Source: Plantago major (Eukaryota > Streptophyta > Magnoliopsida > Lamiales > Plantaginaceae). Taken from it: DNA of 64,000 nt. The stretch is taken from contig CM048841.1 in NCBI GenBank assembly GCA_026545765.1, positions 67,454,217 to 67,518,216 on the forward strand, given 5' to 3'. Of the stretch, positions 21,950-33,174 are shown one piece after another; position 1 is the first letter of the stretch, and each line of letters starts with the position of its first letter. The notes beneath the pieces are model-generated. The model did no database searches. It was not told the DNA's origin and saw only the letters and a program-made list of their open reading frames with translations. A program made the translations under genes and the position numbers.

Positions 21950-22341
21950 ATCAATGGGCTCGGATTTGGAGCTTTTGAAAGCTCAAATTCAGAGCTTTTG
22001 AAAGCTCCTTGCAGCTCCAATGGAGCTGTGGAAGAAGGGGATTGAGGGGTGGGGGTGGAGGTGGTAAAGAAGATGGAGCCATGGAGGAGAGGAAGAAGAT
22101 GAAGTGGGTTTATGCTTTTTTTTTTATTTTTCATTTACTTTAATATTTTTTTTCAATTTTTAATTTATTTTTCCTTTTCCTTTATTCATACATCTATTTA
22201 ATTCCATGCGGGGAGAGAGATTGTCCATGCTGGCAACTCAGTCAACAGAAATTGACTTCAGGGGGCATATGTAATTCTTGCAAATCTGGGGGGAATATGT
22301 AATTGGGCCAAATTTAAGGGGAACCATAGGTAATTCGCCCT
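21950..22341. mobile_element. Fragment of a TIR element related to 7615-8664
   Basis: The right end ATAGGTAATTCGCCCT resembles the right terminus of the 7615-8664 element (ATATGTAATTTGCCCT). Upstream are further CATATGTAATT copies and a cluster of inverted GGAGCT(T/C) words (21965-22030), as in that element. The left terminus is missing. Confidence 0.5.
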
Positions 22342-22427
22342 AAAATAAGATATTAAAAGTTGAAATGGTTAAATTTGAAAGGGTAAATTTTTGTAGTCCC
22401 CCTAATAAAGTTGCTAATAACACTTTG

Positions 22428-24039
22428 TGTTGGTCCAGATAACGGCAAAGTAAAAGACTAGAGGGGGGGGGGGGGATGGGTGAATAGTCTTTTAAAACTT
22501 TTGTCGATAGACACAGTTTCTCAGATATCTGTGAAGATATCTGATACTTATTTTCAGAGAGCGGAAGACTTTTTGTGATAAGTGCACGCTTTTCAAAGAT
22601 ATGTGTAAATACTTAGCAAGGTAAATAAAGCAAGTAATAAATTGCAGAAAGTAAATAACACAAGTCTTTATAGTGGTATCTGAAGGTGGCGTAATCCTTC
22701 AACTAATCCACTTCGGCCTTTCTCAGACCTAGAATCCACTAAGACAGATAATTGAGGTAACCTTACAAGTATCTTCTCTCGATTCCTAAATACATAAGGT
22801 TCACAACCAAGTGTTCCCCCTAAGTTATTCCCCGACTTTCTCAGCCAAGTACTTCCTGTACTCAGAAACCTTTTGAGCTATTCCTTAGTTTTCCAAACTA
22901 AGTACTTCCTATGCTAAGTAACCTTGGAGTTATTCATTAGTTTCCCAAACTAAGTACTTCATGCACTCCACGCCGATTAAGGTGTTGGTTAAGGTAGTTT
23001 GTCAGGTGAGCTTCTTTAATAACTTGTTCAGTTATGCAGATAGCTCTATGAATCAAGTATACTTAATACACTTTTCAATGTATGGTATCTTGTTCTTTAC
23101 TGACCTAAGTCTATGATAAGTGTTTAAGAGAATGAATCTCAGATATGAAATCTTAATTCAACTCCTTCACAAATAACAATGCTTGTTAAGGATCGAGACA
23201 CTTAGAACTTTTGTGCTACTTAGAATCAAGAGCTTTGGTCGCAACAGAAAGCTTGAAGGTAAGTAGTATGCTTGAGAGAGCTTGTGTGAGTATTCAGTGT
23301 TCTTGGTGTAAGTTTTGTGTGTGTATTCTCAAGCATTCTAAGTGTTGATATTTATAGATGAATTTGAGTGTCGTTTGAATAGTATCCGTTAGGCTTAAAT
23401 CAAATTCAAACTATTGATATCTGAGTATAGTATTGTTGCACGTTTGTCTTCTTCTTCAGAGACTACCGTTTTTGTTCAAACATTTCTGTCCACGCATTTA
23501 ATGCACTGTACTATAATTTGTCCTGTAGTGCCAACGGAACTATGCATGCTTTCTGGAGCTTTGCGCGTCCTTTTCCAGAGACTATCACAACTCCAGATAC
23601 CACTTGTTAAAAATATATTGTTTCCCGGAAACATAATCTTTATCCAAGGTATTTGAGTGTAGATATCTGTGGGCATTTTTCCTCGTTCAGAAACCTTGTA
23701 TTCTCAGATATCTTTTGCAACACTTGTTTATTGAAACACTTGTTTCTTCAAGATATCTGGACATCGGTATCTGATAACCTTTGTCTTCAACAATCTTGTG
23801 CAGTCTTCAAATCTTCAAATCCTTTGAACTTCTCCTGCTGGACGCCTTCTTTTTGGTCTTCTTCAGAAAATAAAAATTACATTCAGAGACCTAACATCCT
23901 ATACAAGATTTTCTAGACTATCATACTTAGTGATTTTTCTCTTTTACAGTGTTCAAGTGAACCAAGAGTACTAACCACCTTTCTGAGCTAAGATAAGTCA
24001 TTAGGTTGCTGATCAAAATCTAAACAGATATTCCTAATA
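22428..24039 (-). repeat. Sirevirus 3' LTR
   Basis: Aligns along its length with 52457-54031, differing by substitutions and small indels, including a 13-G run (22463-22475) versus a shorter run there. On the minus strand it starts TA (from TG) after the polypurine tract and ends CA at 22428. Confidence 0.92.
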
Positions 24040-24050
24040 AATTTCCCCCA
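24040..24050 (-). promoter_or_regulatory. Polypurine tract
   Basis: TGGGGGAAATT on the minus strand directly abuts the 3' LTR, the position where plus-strand DNA synthesis is primed. Confidence 0.8.
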
Positions 24051-24558
24051 TTTTGATCAGTCAACGATGACTATCTGACCTATTACAAATCTGGATGAGG
24101 AAACAATCCACCACTTAATCAATTCATAAGATCTTTCAATTCTTTCAATTAAGTGCAGAAAGTAAACATCAACCAAATCACAAGGTGTGATCTTTGCTGA
24201 CAAGTTATCTTTTATAGATTGATATCTGAGAGTAGGTTTATCAGATATGTTACAAAGAAAGTTCATAGATAACTTTTACAAGATAAAACAACATTTTAGC
24301 TCAGTCAGCAAGATACAAAATACATAGTAAATTAGGACAATAGGAGTAACCAAGCTCCAAGTAGACATCCTAATAAACTAGTTTTCAAGTCTTCAAAAGC
24401 AGTTCCATGGATCAATCTGCAAATTTCCTATCCCCAAACCTTTTGATATCATCAGAGTAGTCATAGAGAAGAGTTCTAACAATCATCTCTGTGTCTCTGG
24501 CAAATCCACAGACTTCCTTGTAGGTTTTGGTAGGATTCTTCTTGGCAAAGTGTTTGAC

Positions 24559-25382
24559 TCACATATACTTTCCCCACTTCCAGGCATGCTCGATTCTGAT
24601 ATCTGATAGCTTGAAGTATTCATACATGATCTTCAAATATCTGATGTCACCCTTGTATTGATCTTCAGTCAAGTAGAAGGACTCATAGGATTCCACAGCA
24701 AGTCTTACTCTTGTGCCTGTTCCAGTGATATTGGGAATTCTGTGCACATCATCTGGCTTTCCATAAGGACAATCATCAGAGAGGTCCTTTTTCATGGCTT
24801 CTATTATCTTGATTACTTCAAAATCCAACCAGGCTTTGATGTGGTTGGTGTTAATCAAGATTGGCTTGTCTTTTCTCCATGCCATGAGCTGTTTATGGAT
24901 TGGTTCTGCAAATCTTTCATTTACCAATAAATGCTCGAGTTCCAGAATCCAGTAGCTATTCTTCTGATTAATGCACCTGTAGACAGAGGAGTCATTGTTG
25001 GTCTTCACATACTCAATCTTGGCTTCTTCAGGCCTGAGTGGTAGTTGAAGTTTTCTTTGTTCAGCTCTCAGCCTGTTCCTCCTTTGTCTTGAATTTTCTC
25101 TTGGGGGATTGCTTGAAGAACCACCCTGGATTGACTTGGTATTTCCAGATGGTGTTTTAGCTGCCAAAGGCTTTGCAGCTATGGGCTCAGATAGGCTATC
25201 AACCTTTCTTCTTTTTGTGTGAAGAGGAGTTTCATCTTCATCAGTCTCTTCATCATCATCATCAAGATCAATTCTTGTGAAAATTTTGCAGCCTTCTTCA
25301 TTGCCCTAGGATTTGATTTGGCCTCCTCCTCCTCCTCTCCTTCTCCTTCTCCTTCTCCTCCTTCTTCTTCTTCTTCTTCTTC

Positions 25383-25415
<33 letters not shown>

Positions 25416-26600
25416 TTCAGAAGACTCATCAATCCCTCTTACTTGTCTTCTCCTTAGAGCCTTGGTACTCCTTGGAGGTCTTTTTGCCATGCCACTTGTT
25501 ACCATTGTTGTTTCTTCAGTTGGCTGCTGGGAAGTAGCTACTATTTGTAAAGCAGCTTGATCTGATGAGGGCTCATTTATTCTGAGCGGTGGCTGGGAAG
25601 TTTTCTTGTTTCCTCTTCCTTTCTGAGCATCACCAACTCTAGATTTCTTCTTACCTTCCCCCTGACCTTGAGGTCCAAATCCTTCCCCCTTAGTCATTGT
25701 TGACTGACTAAGTACCACAAAGGATTCTGAGAGAGACTCAAAATTCCCTTGCAAGTAATTGTAGGCAGTAACCAACTTCTGAAGTTCAGCCTTGAGCTCC
25801 TGATATTGTTTGATAAGTCCATTTTCCTTATCAGTGAGCTCTGCTAATGGGCCTAGCATGGCATCTGCTTGTCCAGCAGTGTAACTTGCCTCATGAAAAG
25901 CTTTTTCAGCTAATTACACATCATCTTCCCTTACCATTCCCAGATCCTTCTGAGCAAGGACCATACTGGTTGTTCTCTGATTGAAGAGCTCAGTGAATTT
26001 CTTCATTTCTGAGGGGACGGAGGCAATTGCGGCTTTGTTTTGTGAAGACAACTCCTTTTTAAGATGTGCCAAAACTTGGTATCTATTCATGTATTCTTGG
26101 GAGTGGACATTTGGCAGTTTGTTGAATACTTCAGGAGCAATTAGCTTCCTTTTCAGATGAGAAACCGCTAAGTGTTCATTGCGGTGTTCTGCTAATGTCT
26201 TGTCTTCTTCATCATCTGAGTCATCAGCCCAGTGATCTTTATCCTCTTGCACTTCTTCATCAAGGTTTCTGAAGGCGACAACCATCTCAGATATGGGTTT
26301 CTTGCCTTTGGAGGATGGTTTCTTTGGTGAAGATGCAGCCTGAGCATCATGCTTTTCACGATACTTGTTCAGTATCTAGCTCCTTAGCAATATAATCAAC
26401 AGCGTCCCGGAGCTCTTTAATATCAGAGTAAGCTTGCATCTCTTTGCGTGTTTGTTCTTCAAGTTTATCTAGCTTGACTCTGGATTCAGCTATCTTTTCT
26501 TCCAGTTGAAGATTTAGTTGATGTTCTTCTTCCAACAATTGTTTGAGTTAAGCAACTCTGGTTTGTGCATCCACTATTTTCAGAGTGTTTTCCTCAGAGT
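24559..26600 (-). pseudogene. Sirevirus extra gene, degenerate coiled-coil and C-terminal part
   Basis: Minus-strand segments continue in mixed frames: 26538-26356 (LEEEHQLNLQLEEKIAESRV, coiled coil), 26285-25914 (acidic, DDSDDEEDK), 25859-25410 (ELTDKENGLIKQYQELKAEL, then basic GKKKSRV) and 25167-24559. The last is an intact 202-codon frame, Arg-rich at the start and ending YFKLSDIRIEHAWKWGKYM. A compound microsatellite at about 25319-25415 breaks the frame with repeated TAA. It is probably one long C-terminal region, disrupted in this copy. The function is unknown. Confidence 0.5.
25319..25415. repeat. Compound trinucleotide microsatellite
   Basis: CCT/CTT repeats followed by about 12 TTA repeats. 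Read on the coding (minus) strand, the TTA tract is a run of TAA in the upstream frame, so it acts as a block of stop codons between two segments of the extra gene. Confidence 0.85.
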
Positions 26601-26825
26601 GCTCAACTACTTGTTCAGTAATGTCCTTTTGTTGGGAAGATGGATGGGTAGATTTCTGAGGAGATGGAGGAGGGGATTGTTGTGATGTCCTCTCAATGTG
26701 CTTTTCAGGAACTGAGGCATTGTTTTCTTGTGCAATTCTTACATCCCACAGTGCGAGGCATCATCATCATCATCCTTTTTGTCATCCTCATCCTTGTGAT
26801 GGTCAGAAGGAGGTTCTTCATAATC

Positions 26826-27287
26826 ATTCTAATCAGTCTCCTTCTCTTCTTCATCTTCAGAGACCAGATTGATCACTTCTGGAATAGTGACCATTTGCCC
26901 ATTTACTTCCTCTTGTTCAGAGGGTATGTACTGTAGAGTCTGGGGCAAAGTAGGCTTGAATGCCATCTGCATTCTGGTCTGACCATCTGCTTGGGTGAAA
27001 GCTTGGATCAGCTTTCTGGCCACTTCCTTGACAAAATCCTTATCCATCAATGTTCCGAAAGAATATTGTTCAGTGGGGAACATTTCATGTACGTAGTTTT
27101 CTAAGTCAAGGGCTCGTGCTCTCCTTGTATGGTGATTAGTCACCTTTAAGATCTCAGATAGATCGGAGCATCGGAGCTTTTGCCATTTCTTGAAGCATTT
27201 CAGATTCTTTGGCAAAGTGTGTTCCTTGAAGAAAGGAAGCAAGTCCTCCTTCTCATCAATAGGGACCTTAGTGGCACTTGTTTGCGC
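26826..27287 (-). CDS. Sirevirus extra gene, exon 6
   Basis: After a 78-bp intron (27365-27288) the frame opens with AQTSATKVPIDEKEDLLPFF and continues for about 150 codons (YVHEMFPTEQYSFGTLMDKD; ARKLIQAFTQADGQTRMQMA) to an acidic end (NLVSEDEEEKETD). A TAG at 26826-26828 closes it. The acidic Asp-rich reading continues beyond, so the stop may be secondary. No known domain. Confidence 0.55.
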
Positions 27288-27365
27288 CTGAAAGATAGTG
27301 TTCTGAATTAATTTCAAAACTATAGTAGATATCTGGGCTTTAGAGTAGAAAGGTATCTGAGTTAC

Positions 27366-27713
27366 CTGTGTGACAAGCTCAGACGACTTGACTACTGAGG
27401 TTCCAGGTGCCTCAGATATCTAGATATGAGGAGGAGACTGGGAAGTCTGATCCTCAGTTATCTTTCTTTCTGCTTGAACCTGAGATTAGAAACATAACAC
27501 TTAGAAAATTTTATCAAGAAAAATTTTATTGACAAATCAGATATCTGAGAGGTCAATTACATCCACTGCTGGAGGCTCAGATACTTGTCTCTCAGAGACT
27601 TGTGCAGTCTCTGTAAGTTTTTCTTGTGATGAAGGCTTTGATGCCTCATCAATTTCCATTTGTTGTGGGGATTGAGCGAGCAACTCCCCAGCAACTTCTA
27701 CTTCTTTTTGAAC
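27366..27713 (-). CDS. Sirevirus extra gene, mini-exons 4 and 5
   Basis: Exon 4 is 27713-27561 (51 codons) and exon 5 is 27479-27366 (38 codons), with introns of 80 bp (27793-27714) and 81 bp (27560-27480), all phase 0. Exon 4 begins VQKEVEVAGE and ends AQVSERQVSEPPAVD, a close repeat of the exon 3 ending. Exon 5 begins VQAERKITEDQ and contains one in-frame TAG near 27420, a likely inactivating change in this copy. Confidence 0.55.
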
Positions 27714-27793
27714 CTGTTAAGTAGAACGTGTTAGTTTGAGAAAAATGATCAGAGATTTGCTCTTTGAAGAATATAGGTATCTGAATGAAATAC

Positions 27794-28088
27794 CTTCTCT
27801 GCAGAAGGTTCAGATACTTGTTCTTCAGAGACCTTGGAAGTCTCTGGATTCTTCTCTGAAGAGATAGACTTTTCAGTCTCTTCAATTTCCTTCTCAGTTG
27901 GAGCCTATTAGAAACAAACACTTTATAGTATTAGTAAAGCACATATCTGAGATGTTATATCTTAAGGAACTATCTTCTACCTTTGAGACAGGCTCCTGTT
28001 CCTTAAGTGGTGAGGCTATGGAAGCCTCCTTCTCAGATTCTGAGGCAAGCTTTCCAGCTTCCTCTTGTTCTTGTGTTTCTAATTCAGC
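27794..28088 (-). CDS. Sirevirus extra gene, mini-exons 2 and 3
   Basis: Exon 2 is 28088-27981 (36 codons) and exon 3 is 27904-27794 (37 codons). They are separated by a 76-bp GT-AG intron (27980-27905) and preceded by an 82-bp intron (28170-28089). All junctions are phase 0. Exon 2 ends with the peptide EQEPVSK and exon 3 with SKVSEEQVSEPSAEK, so both encode Ser/Glu-rich repeat units. The splice sites are inferred from consensus and frame. Confidence 0.6.
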
Positions 28089-28170
28089 CTGTAACAAAGA
28101 AATTTCATTAAATAACAAGATTTAACAAACACAAAAATATCACAAGTAGAGAGTTAAACCATTCAGCTAC

Positions 28171-30051
28171 CTGAGCAATGTCAGGCTGATTGGTCTCTGG
28201 AACTTGTGACTCTTCCATGCGTTGGTCTTGTTGTTCCATTTCAGCTTCTTTGTTTGAAGTTTCAGGTACTTCAGACCTTTCCTGAGTGTGCAACTCAGTT
28301 GCCTCCCCTGGTTGATCATTCTGAGCAGATGCCTCAGTTTGATCCCTCTTATTGAGTTGGGGAACCTGTTCTTTTACAGGATTTTCTTCAGCAAGGAAAG
28401 ATGTTGGTATCTCATGTTGTAACTCAAGTATCATCTCAAAATCATCCACTATTGGCTGTTGTGGTTGTTGTGGTGATTCTGATCTGGATGAAGAAGGTGA
28501 TGATGTATGGGGCCTATCCAGATCTGCTTGAGACAGACTTTTGAGTGTTGAGGCAATGACAGTATCCTCCAACACTAAATTGCCACTCATCAGAGCATCT
28601 TCAATAAACTTAAGTGTTACTTGCTCTGATGGTGTGTTTTGTCCAGTGACTTTGGACACAGTTGCTTCTTCAGCAACCTTTGAAACAGGTGCTTGTTCAG
28701 CAACCTGTGGTGTAGGTTCTTCTTCAGATACCTCTACACTTGTTACTTTTTCAGTAACCTTAGCCCTCTTTGATTTATGTAGGACTTGAGAGATGACTAA
28801 CTCATCATCATCATCGTCAGAGCTCTCATCAGCATTAGGAACTGATTGGTCCATAATCCCTGTGGTTTCTGCAGATAGGGCTTGGTACCTGCCACTATTC
28901 TCATTAGCAACATTGATGAGTTCAACAACAAGGCTCTCCTTACCAGCATTGATGAGTTCATCTGTAGTGGCGGCAGATATCTGAGAGTCGACAACCATAA
29001 TGGGTGTGTCTTCTGATTTGCCAGCAGACTTCTTTGGTGAAGTTCTGGGCTTTTTGGTTGCAACTTTTCCTTCAGATATCTCTACATTTTTTCGCTTCTT
29101 GGAACCTTTCTGAGATCCAGTAACCTTTTTCATCATGTTCGTATACTCATATTTGTAGAGTAGATTATTGTTGGCAATGTCTGCCGTCTCTCTGAGCTTA
29201 ATGCCAAGGCACCCCAGTAAGTAGCAAATTTTCAATCCATAGCTTACTGTGGCTTTTGGCTCAGCAAGTCCCTTAATGATTTTGGGTTTAAAGCCTTGAA
29301 TCTTCTTCACAAACTTCATAAAGGCGTACTTTCCCCAGTTGAAAGGGTTTTCCAGCCTTTTGTCTTGTTGACTCAACAAGAACATCATTATCCAGCGTTC
29401 TTGGCTTATCTGGTCAGCACCTCCTTGTAGACCATCAAAGCATCTGTGAAGAATGCATGCCAACACATCCCAGTGAACCAACAGATGTCTGGTTTTGATG
29501 TCAGCATGTTTGAAATCAGTGGGTGTATCTGGTTTTTCAAGATCACACACATCACTGTACAGCTGCTTTACACCTTCAAGGAGATCATCATCCTTGGTGT
29601 TTATTTCAAAATCCTTTCCAAGATTTTGAAGTTCAAACAACTTACAGAAAGTTATTAAGTCCAAAAGGATTTTCGTTTCTTGGACCTTTGTTTTTATAGA
29701 CACTATTTCAGTGCCTTCAGAAACACAGGAAATAATCCTGGATTTGTTGTAGAATTCTAACGCATCCAGTGAGGAAACTCTATTGGGAGTAGCAGACAGG
29801 AAACCCTTGATTTGTGCCTTTTCAAGCATGTCAAGAATTAGCTTCCTATCGGCTTGGTTTTCAATTGCAGCCGTGACGTATTCCTCAATCATGGCACCAC
29901 CCCAAATCATCCTGTGATTTGAAGTCCAATGATGAGGATTAAAGTCTCCTACCAACCGATTGTTTACAACTACCAACTCTGGTGCTTGCTTTTCAGCAGT
30001 ACCAGTGGTAGTAGATTGGGATTTCTGGGTAGAAGCACGTTTTGGAGCCAT
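28171..30051 (-). CDS. Sirevirus extra (env-like) gene, exon 1
   Basis: A long open exon of 627 codons beginning MAPKRASTQKSQ, downstream of pol, where Sireviruses carry an extra so-called env-like gene. Residues about 30-330 form a globular-looking domain (FNPHHWTSNHRMIWGGAMIE; RHLLVHWDVLACILHRCFDG; YGLKICYLLGCLGIKLRET) like uncharacterised plant-transposon proteins. Next are basic clusters resembling nuclear localisation signals (GSKKRKN, KKPRTSPKKSAGK), then an acidic run (SSDDDDDELV) and repeats of V(S/A)(K/E)VxE type. I see no signal peptide or membrane segment. The donor CAG/GTAGCT at 28171/28170 is in phase 0; without splicing a stop arises at 28108. The function is unknown. Confidence 0.7.
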
Positions 30052-30867
30052 CTCTTTATATAGTGTAAGTTTTTGAAAGTCTGTAAGAGATTAGGGTGAG
30101 AGATTAGTGATTCTTTGCAGAAAAACTAATTGAGGAACAGAGATTTGCAGAGAAGTTGAAGAAATGTTTTTGCTATTCTTGTGCAAGTCTGAATGTTGGA
30201 TTAGGCGAGAGTGAATTCTTTTGCCAAAATCCTATATATATAGCAATGTAATCTCAACAGACATATACATACAAATTAATTTTGTGTGTAAGTATCTGTG
30301 TACTTGCAGATAGGCGTGGGTAAAGGTTTGTTTGATATTAAATGCTTAGTGGGCCACGTCTGAGTTTTTACAGTCCACTATTTTACAAAGAAATAATCTC
30401 GTCCGTTAAGATCAAACTCCCATTTCATCAAGGGTCAATATTGCTTCTTCAGCAATGATCTCAATCAGCAATTGTAATTGTGCACAATTAATGAATTTTG
30501 GCAATTTGCTATCTGAATCACATTTCTGTGTGACTTAGAACACTATTTGCATCTGAGTCCATCTCACACTCAGTATCTGTCCAAGTTTTACACAAAGATA
30601 GAAATAATACAAATTTCAAGAGATTAGTTGACTGCAGACAGTTGTACTATTCTCTTTTGTGTTCCCTCTCACTGAGTGATCTAGATATCTGAGTGCCTAT
30701 CTCAGAGATCTTCAAATAGCCATTTTACCCTTTAGCCTTTGGTTTCTAGATACCCGTTCCAGATTCCTCTTTTCTGAATACTCGTTCCAGATACCTTATT
30801 TTCTGGATACCCGTTCCAGATTCCTCTTTTCCCTCCGTTGATATCTTCTTCAGATATCTGAACTTTT
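30052..30867 (-). other. Sirevirus pol to extra-gene spacer
   Basis: Non-coding. It contains a 30-bp class tandem repeat (CTGGATACCCGTTCCAGATT type, three units, 30747-30833) and several AGATATCT palindromes. It is the place to expect a splice acceptor for a subgenomic transcript of the extra gene, but none can be assigned with confidence. Confidence 0.5.
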
Positions 30868-31254
30868 TCAGTTCTTTGGTAGCTCCATTAGTCCAAGACT
30901 ATGTCTTAAGGCTAAGAATCTACTTTCTTGTAGTGGCTTAGTGAAGATATCTGCAAGTTGGTCTTCAGTGCCAATCTTGAGTATCTCTGTATTGCCTTTT
31001 TCAACATGGTCTCTAATGAAGTGGTGTCTAATATCAATGTGCTTTGTTCTTGCATGGAACTTAGGATTTTGAGTTATGGTAATAGCACTTGTGTTGTCAC
31101 AGAAAATAGATGTTTTCTCTTCATTGAGTCCATAGTCTCTGAGCTGTTGTTGTATCCATAATATTTGTGAAGCACTACACCCAGCAGTAATATATTCAGC
31201 CTCTGTGGTAGATGTAGCAATTGAGTTTTGTTTCTTGCTGAACCATGATATCAA
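30868..31254 (-). pseudogene. Sirevirus RNase H, C-terminal end of pol
   Basis: ISWFSKKQNSIATSTTEAEY, ILWIQQQLRDYGL, IFCDNTSAI, KHIDIRHHFIRDHVEKGNTE and EDQLADIFTKPL are the conserved Copia RNase H motifs. Pol ends at 30868. An 816-bp gap then separates it from the extra gene. Confidence 0.88.
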
Positions 31255-32097
31255 TCTGGCACCAAGAAATTGACAAGTTCCTGGGTGCTTTTTCTATCAA
31301 GCAATGATCCAGCATAGTCAGCATATGAATAGCCAACCAAACTCAATCCACTGTTTTTTGGATACCATAATCCAACTTCTACAGTACCCTTTACATACCT
31401 TAATATTTTCATAGCAATGTTGTAGTGTGTTTGCATTGGATTTGTCTGAAATATAGCACACACTCCAACTGCATATTGAATATCAGGTCTACTTGCAGTT
31501 AGGTATAGTAGAGACCCAATCAATTTCCTATACTTGTGCTCTTCAACACTCTTGTCAGATTCAGTATAGGTCATTTTGGTTCCAATGCTCATAGGTATCT
31601 TAGCATTCTTTTCAGAGGGCTTTAGATTAAACTTGTTGAGCATGTCATTTGCATACTTTGTTTGACTAATGAATATTCCATCATTGAGTTGCTTGACTTG
31701 CAGCCCTAGGAAGTAATTCAATTCTCCCATCATGCTCATCTCAAATTTGCATTTCATGAGTTCAACAAAGTCTTCACAAAGTTGCTTGTCTTTAGATTCA
31801 AATATAATATCATCAACATATACTTGAACTAAAAGTAGTTTCCCATCATGGTTCAATGTGAAGAGTGTTTTATCAACATCTCCTTTCTTGAAACCATTTT
31901 TTAGTAGGTATCTGGCCAATGTATCATACCATGCTCTTGGAGCTTGTTTCAGTCCATACAGAGCTTTCTGAAGCTTATAGACCATCCTACTTTCTGAGGA
32001 AAATTCAAAGCCTGGTGGTTGCTCAACATAGACTTCCTCATCAAGTTCACCATTTAGGAATGCACTCTTGACATCCATTTGATAGACTGTAAAGTCA
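31251..32097 (-). pseudogene. Sirevirus reverse transcriptase, second part
   Basis: Continues RT after CACTA-1: [20 protein letters not shown] carries the first catalytic Asp and [10 protein letters not shown] the YVDD active site. [17 protein letters not shown] and [19 protein letters not shown] are standard Copia motifs, and [14 protein letters not shown] starts RNase H. A frame change at about 31253 separates it from the rest of RNase H. Confidence 0.88.
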
Positions 32098-32127
32098 TTA
32101 CACTACAAGAATACTGGCAAAAAACGA

Positions 32128-32460
32128 CGTTATGGGGCGATGGATTTTATCCGTCGCCCCATAACGACGAATCGGTAATGGGGCGATGGATTTTATCCGT
32201 CGCCCCGTTTGGCGACGGATAAGTTATCCGTCGCTAAATTGGGCGACGGATAACAATTATCCGTCGCCCAAGTTTGACTTTAAAAAAAAATGAAATTATT
32301 AACGACGGATAATTTTATCCGTCGTTAATATTTTTAATTTAAAAAAAAAATCAAACGGGGCGACAGATAGGGTATCCGTCGCTATGGGGCGACGGATACG
32401 TCGCCCCAATTAGCGACTGATCGCCCAACTAGGCCGACGGATACGTGTCCGGCCGGAGGT
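32128..32460. repeat. CACTA-1 left subterminal palindrome array
   Basis: About a dozen copies of CGACGGAT / ATCCGTCG, mostly paired as short palindromes such as GGCGACGGATAA...TTATCCGTCGCC. In En/Spm, subterminal repeats are the binding sites of the DNA-binding TNPA protein; the same role here is inference. Confidence 0.85.
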
Positions 32461-33174
32461 TTTATCTCGCCGGACGGAGGCGCAATTCATTTTCTTCCTC
32501 ATTCTTCATTCTTCTTCCTCATTTTCTTCTTCTCCTCTCTTCGATTTCCGGTGAATCATATATGTAATTTGATAGTTAGTTTAGTTAATGATATGTATAT
32601 ATGTTAGGTATGTAGTATGATATGAATATATGTAGTATGTTAAGTTTGATATGTATGAATGTATGTAGTTAGTTTGATTTGTGTGTTAAGTATATATAGT
32701 TAGTTTAGTTAATTTGATATGTTTGTTAAGTATAGAAGTATGTAGTTGATTTGATAAATTTGTATGTTAAGTATGTAATTTGATATGAATATATGTAGTA
32801 ATTCGATATGTATAGAGTAATTAGTTAATTTGATATGTTTGTTAAGTATAGATGTATGTAGTTTTAATTTGATAAATTTGTATGTTAAGTATGTAATTTG
32901 ATATGAATATATGTAGTAATTCGATATGTATAGAGTAATTAGTTAATTTGATATGTATGTTAAGTATATAATATATGTACTAAGAGGTTGAAATGGTTAA
33001 AATATATGCCCAATTTTGTAACATATCGAACACTTAATTAATAATTAATTTATAAGGAACATATACTAATTAACAATTAACCTCCACAATCTTCTTATCC
33101 GAATTGAAATCGATCTAATAAATTAAATACGATCTAATAAATTGGAACGTGTCAGGTTAAAAATAAAGTATACA

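Noticed and set aside
23414..23916. Open frames inside the Sirevirus LTR (also at 53422-53908)
   Set aside because: They recur only because the LTRs are copies; they do not resemble known proteins and lie in U3 promoter sequence.
25219..25560. Plus-strand protein with Ser, Pro and Tyr runs
   Set aside because: Direct translation of the CTT/TTA microsatellite.
28541..29063. Plus-strand and alternate-frame ORFs opposite the extra gene
   Set aside because: The low-complexity Ser/Glu coding sequence keeps several frames open; the 627-codon minus exon explains them.
32128..32460. CRISPR-like array of regularly repeated palindromes
   Set aside because: Repeat spacing is irregular, there are no unique spacers of equal size, and the context is a plant CACTA terminus. 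These are subterminal repeats.
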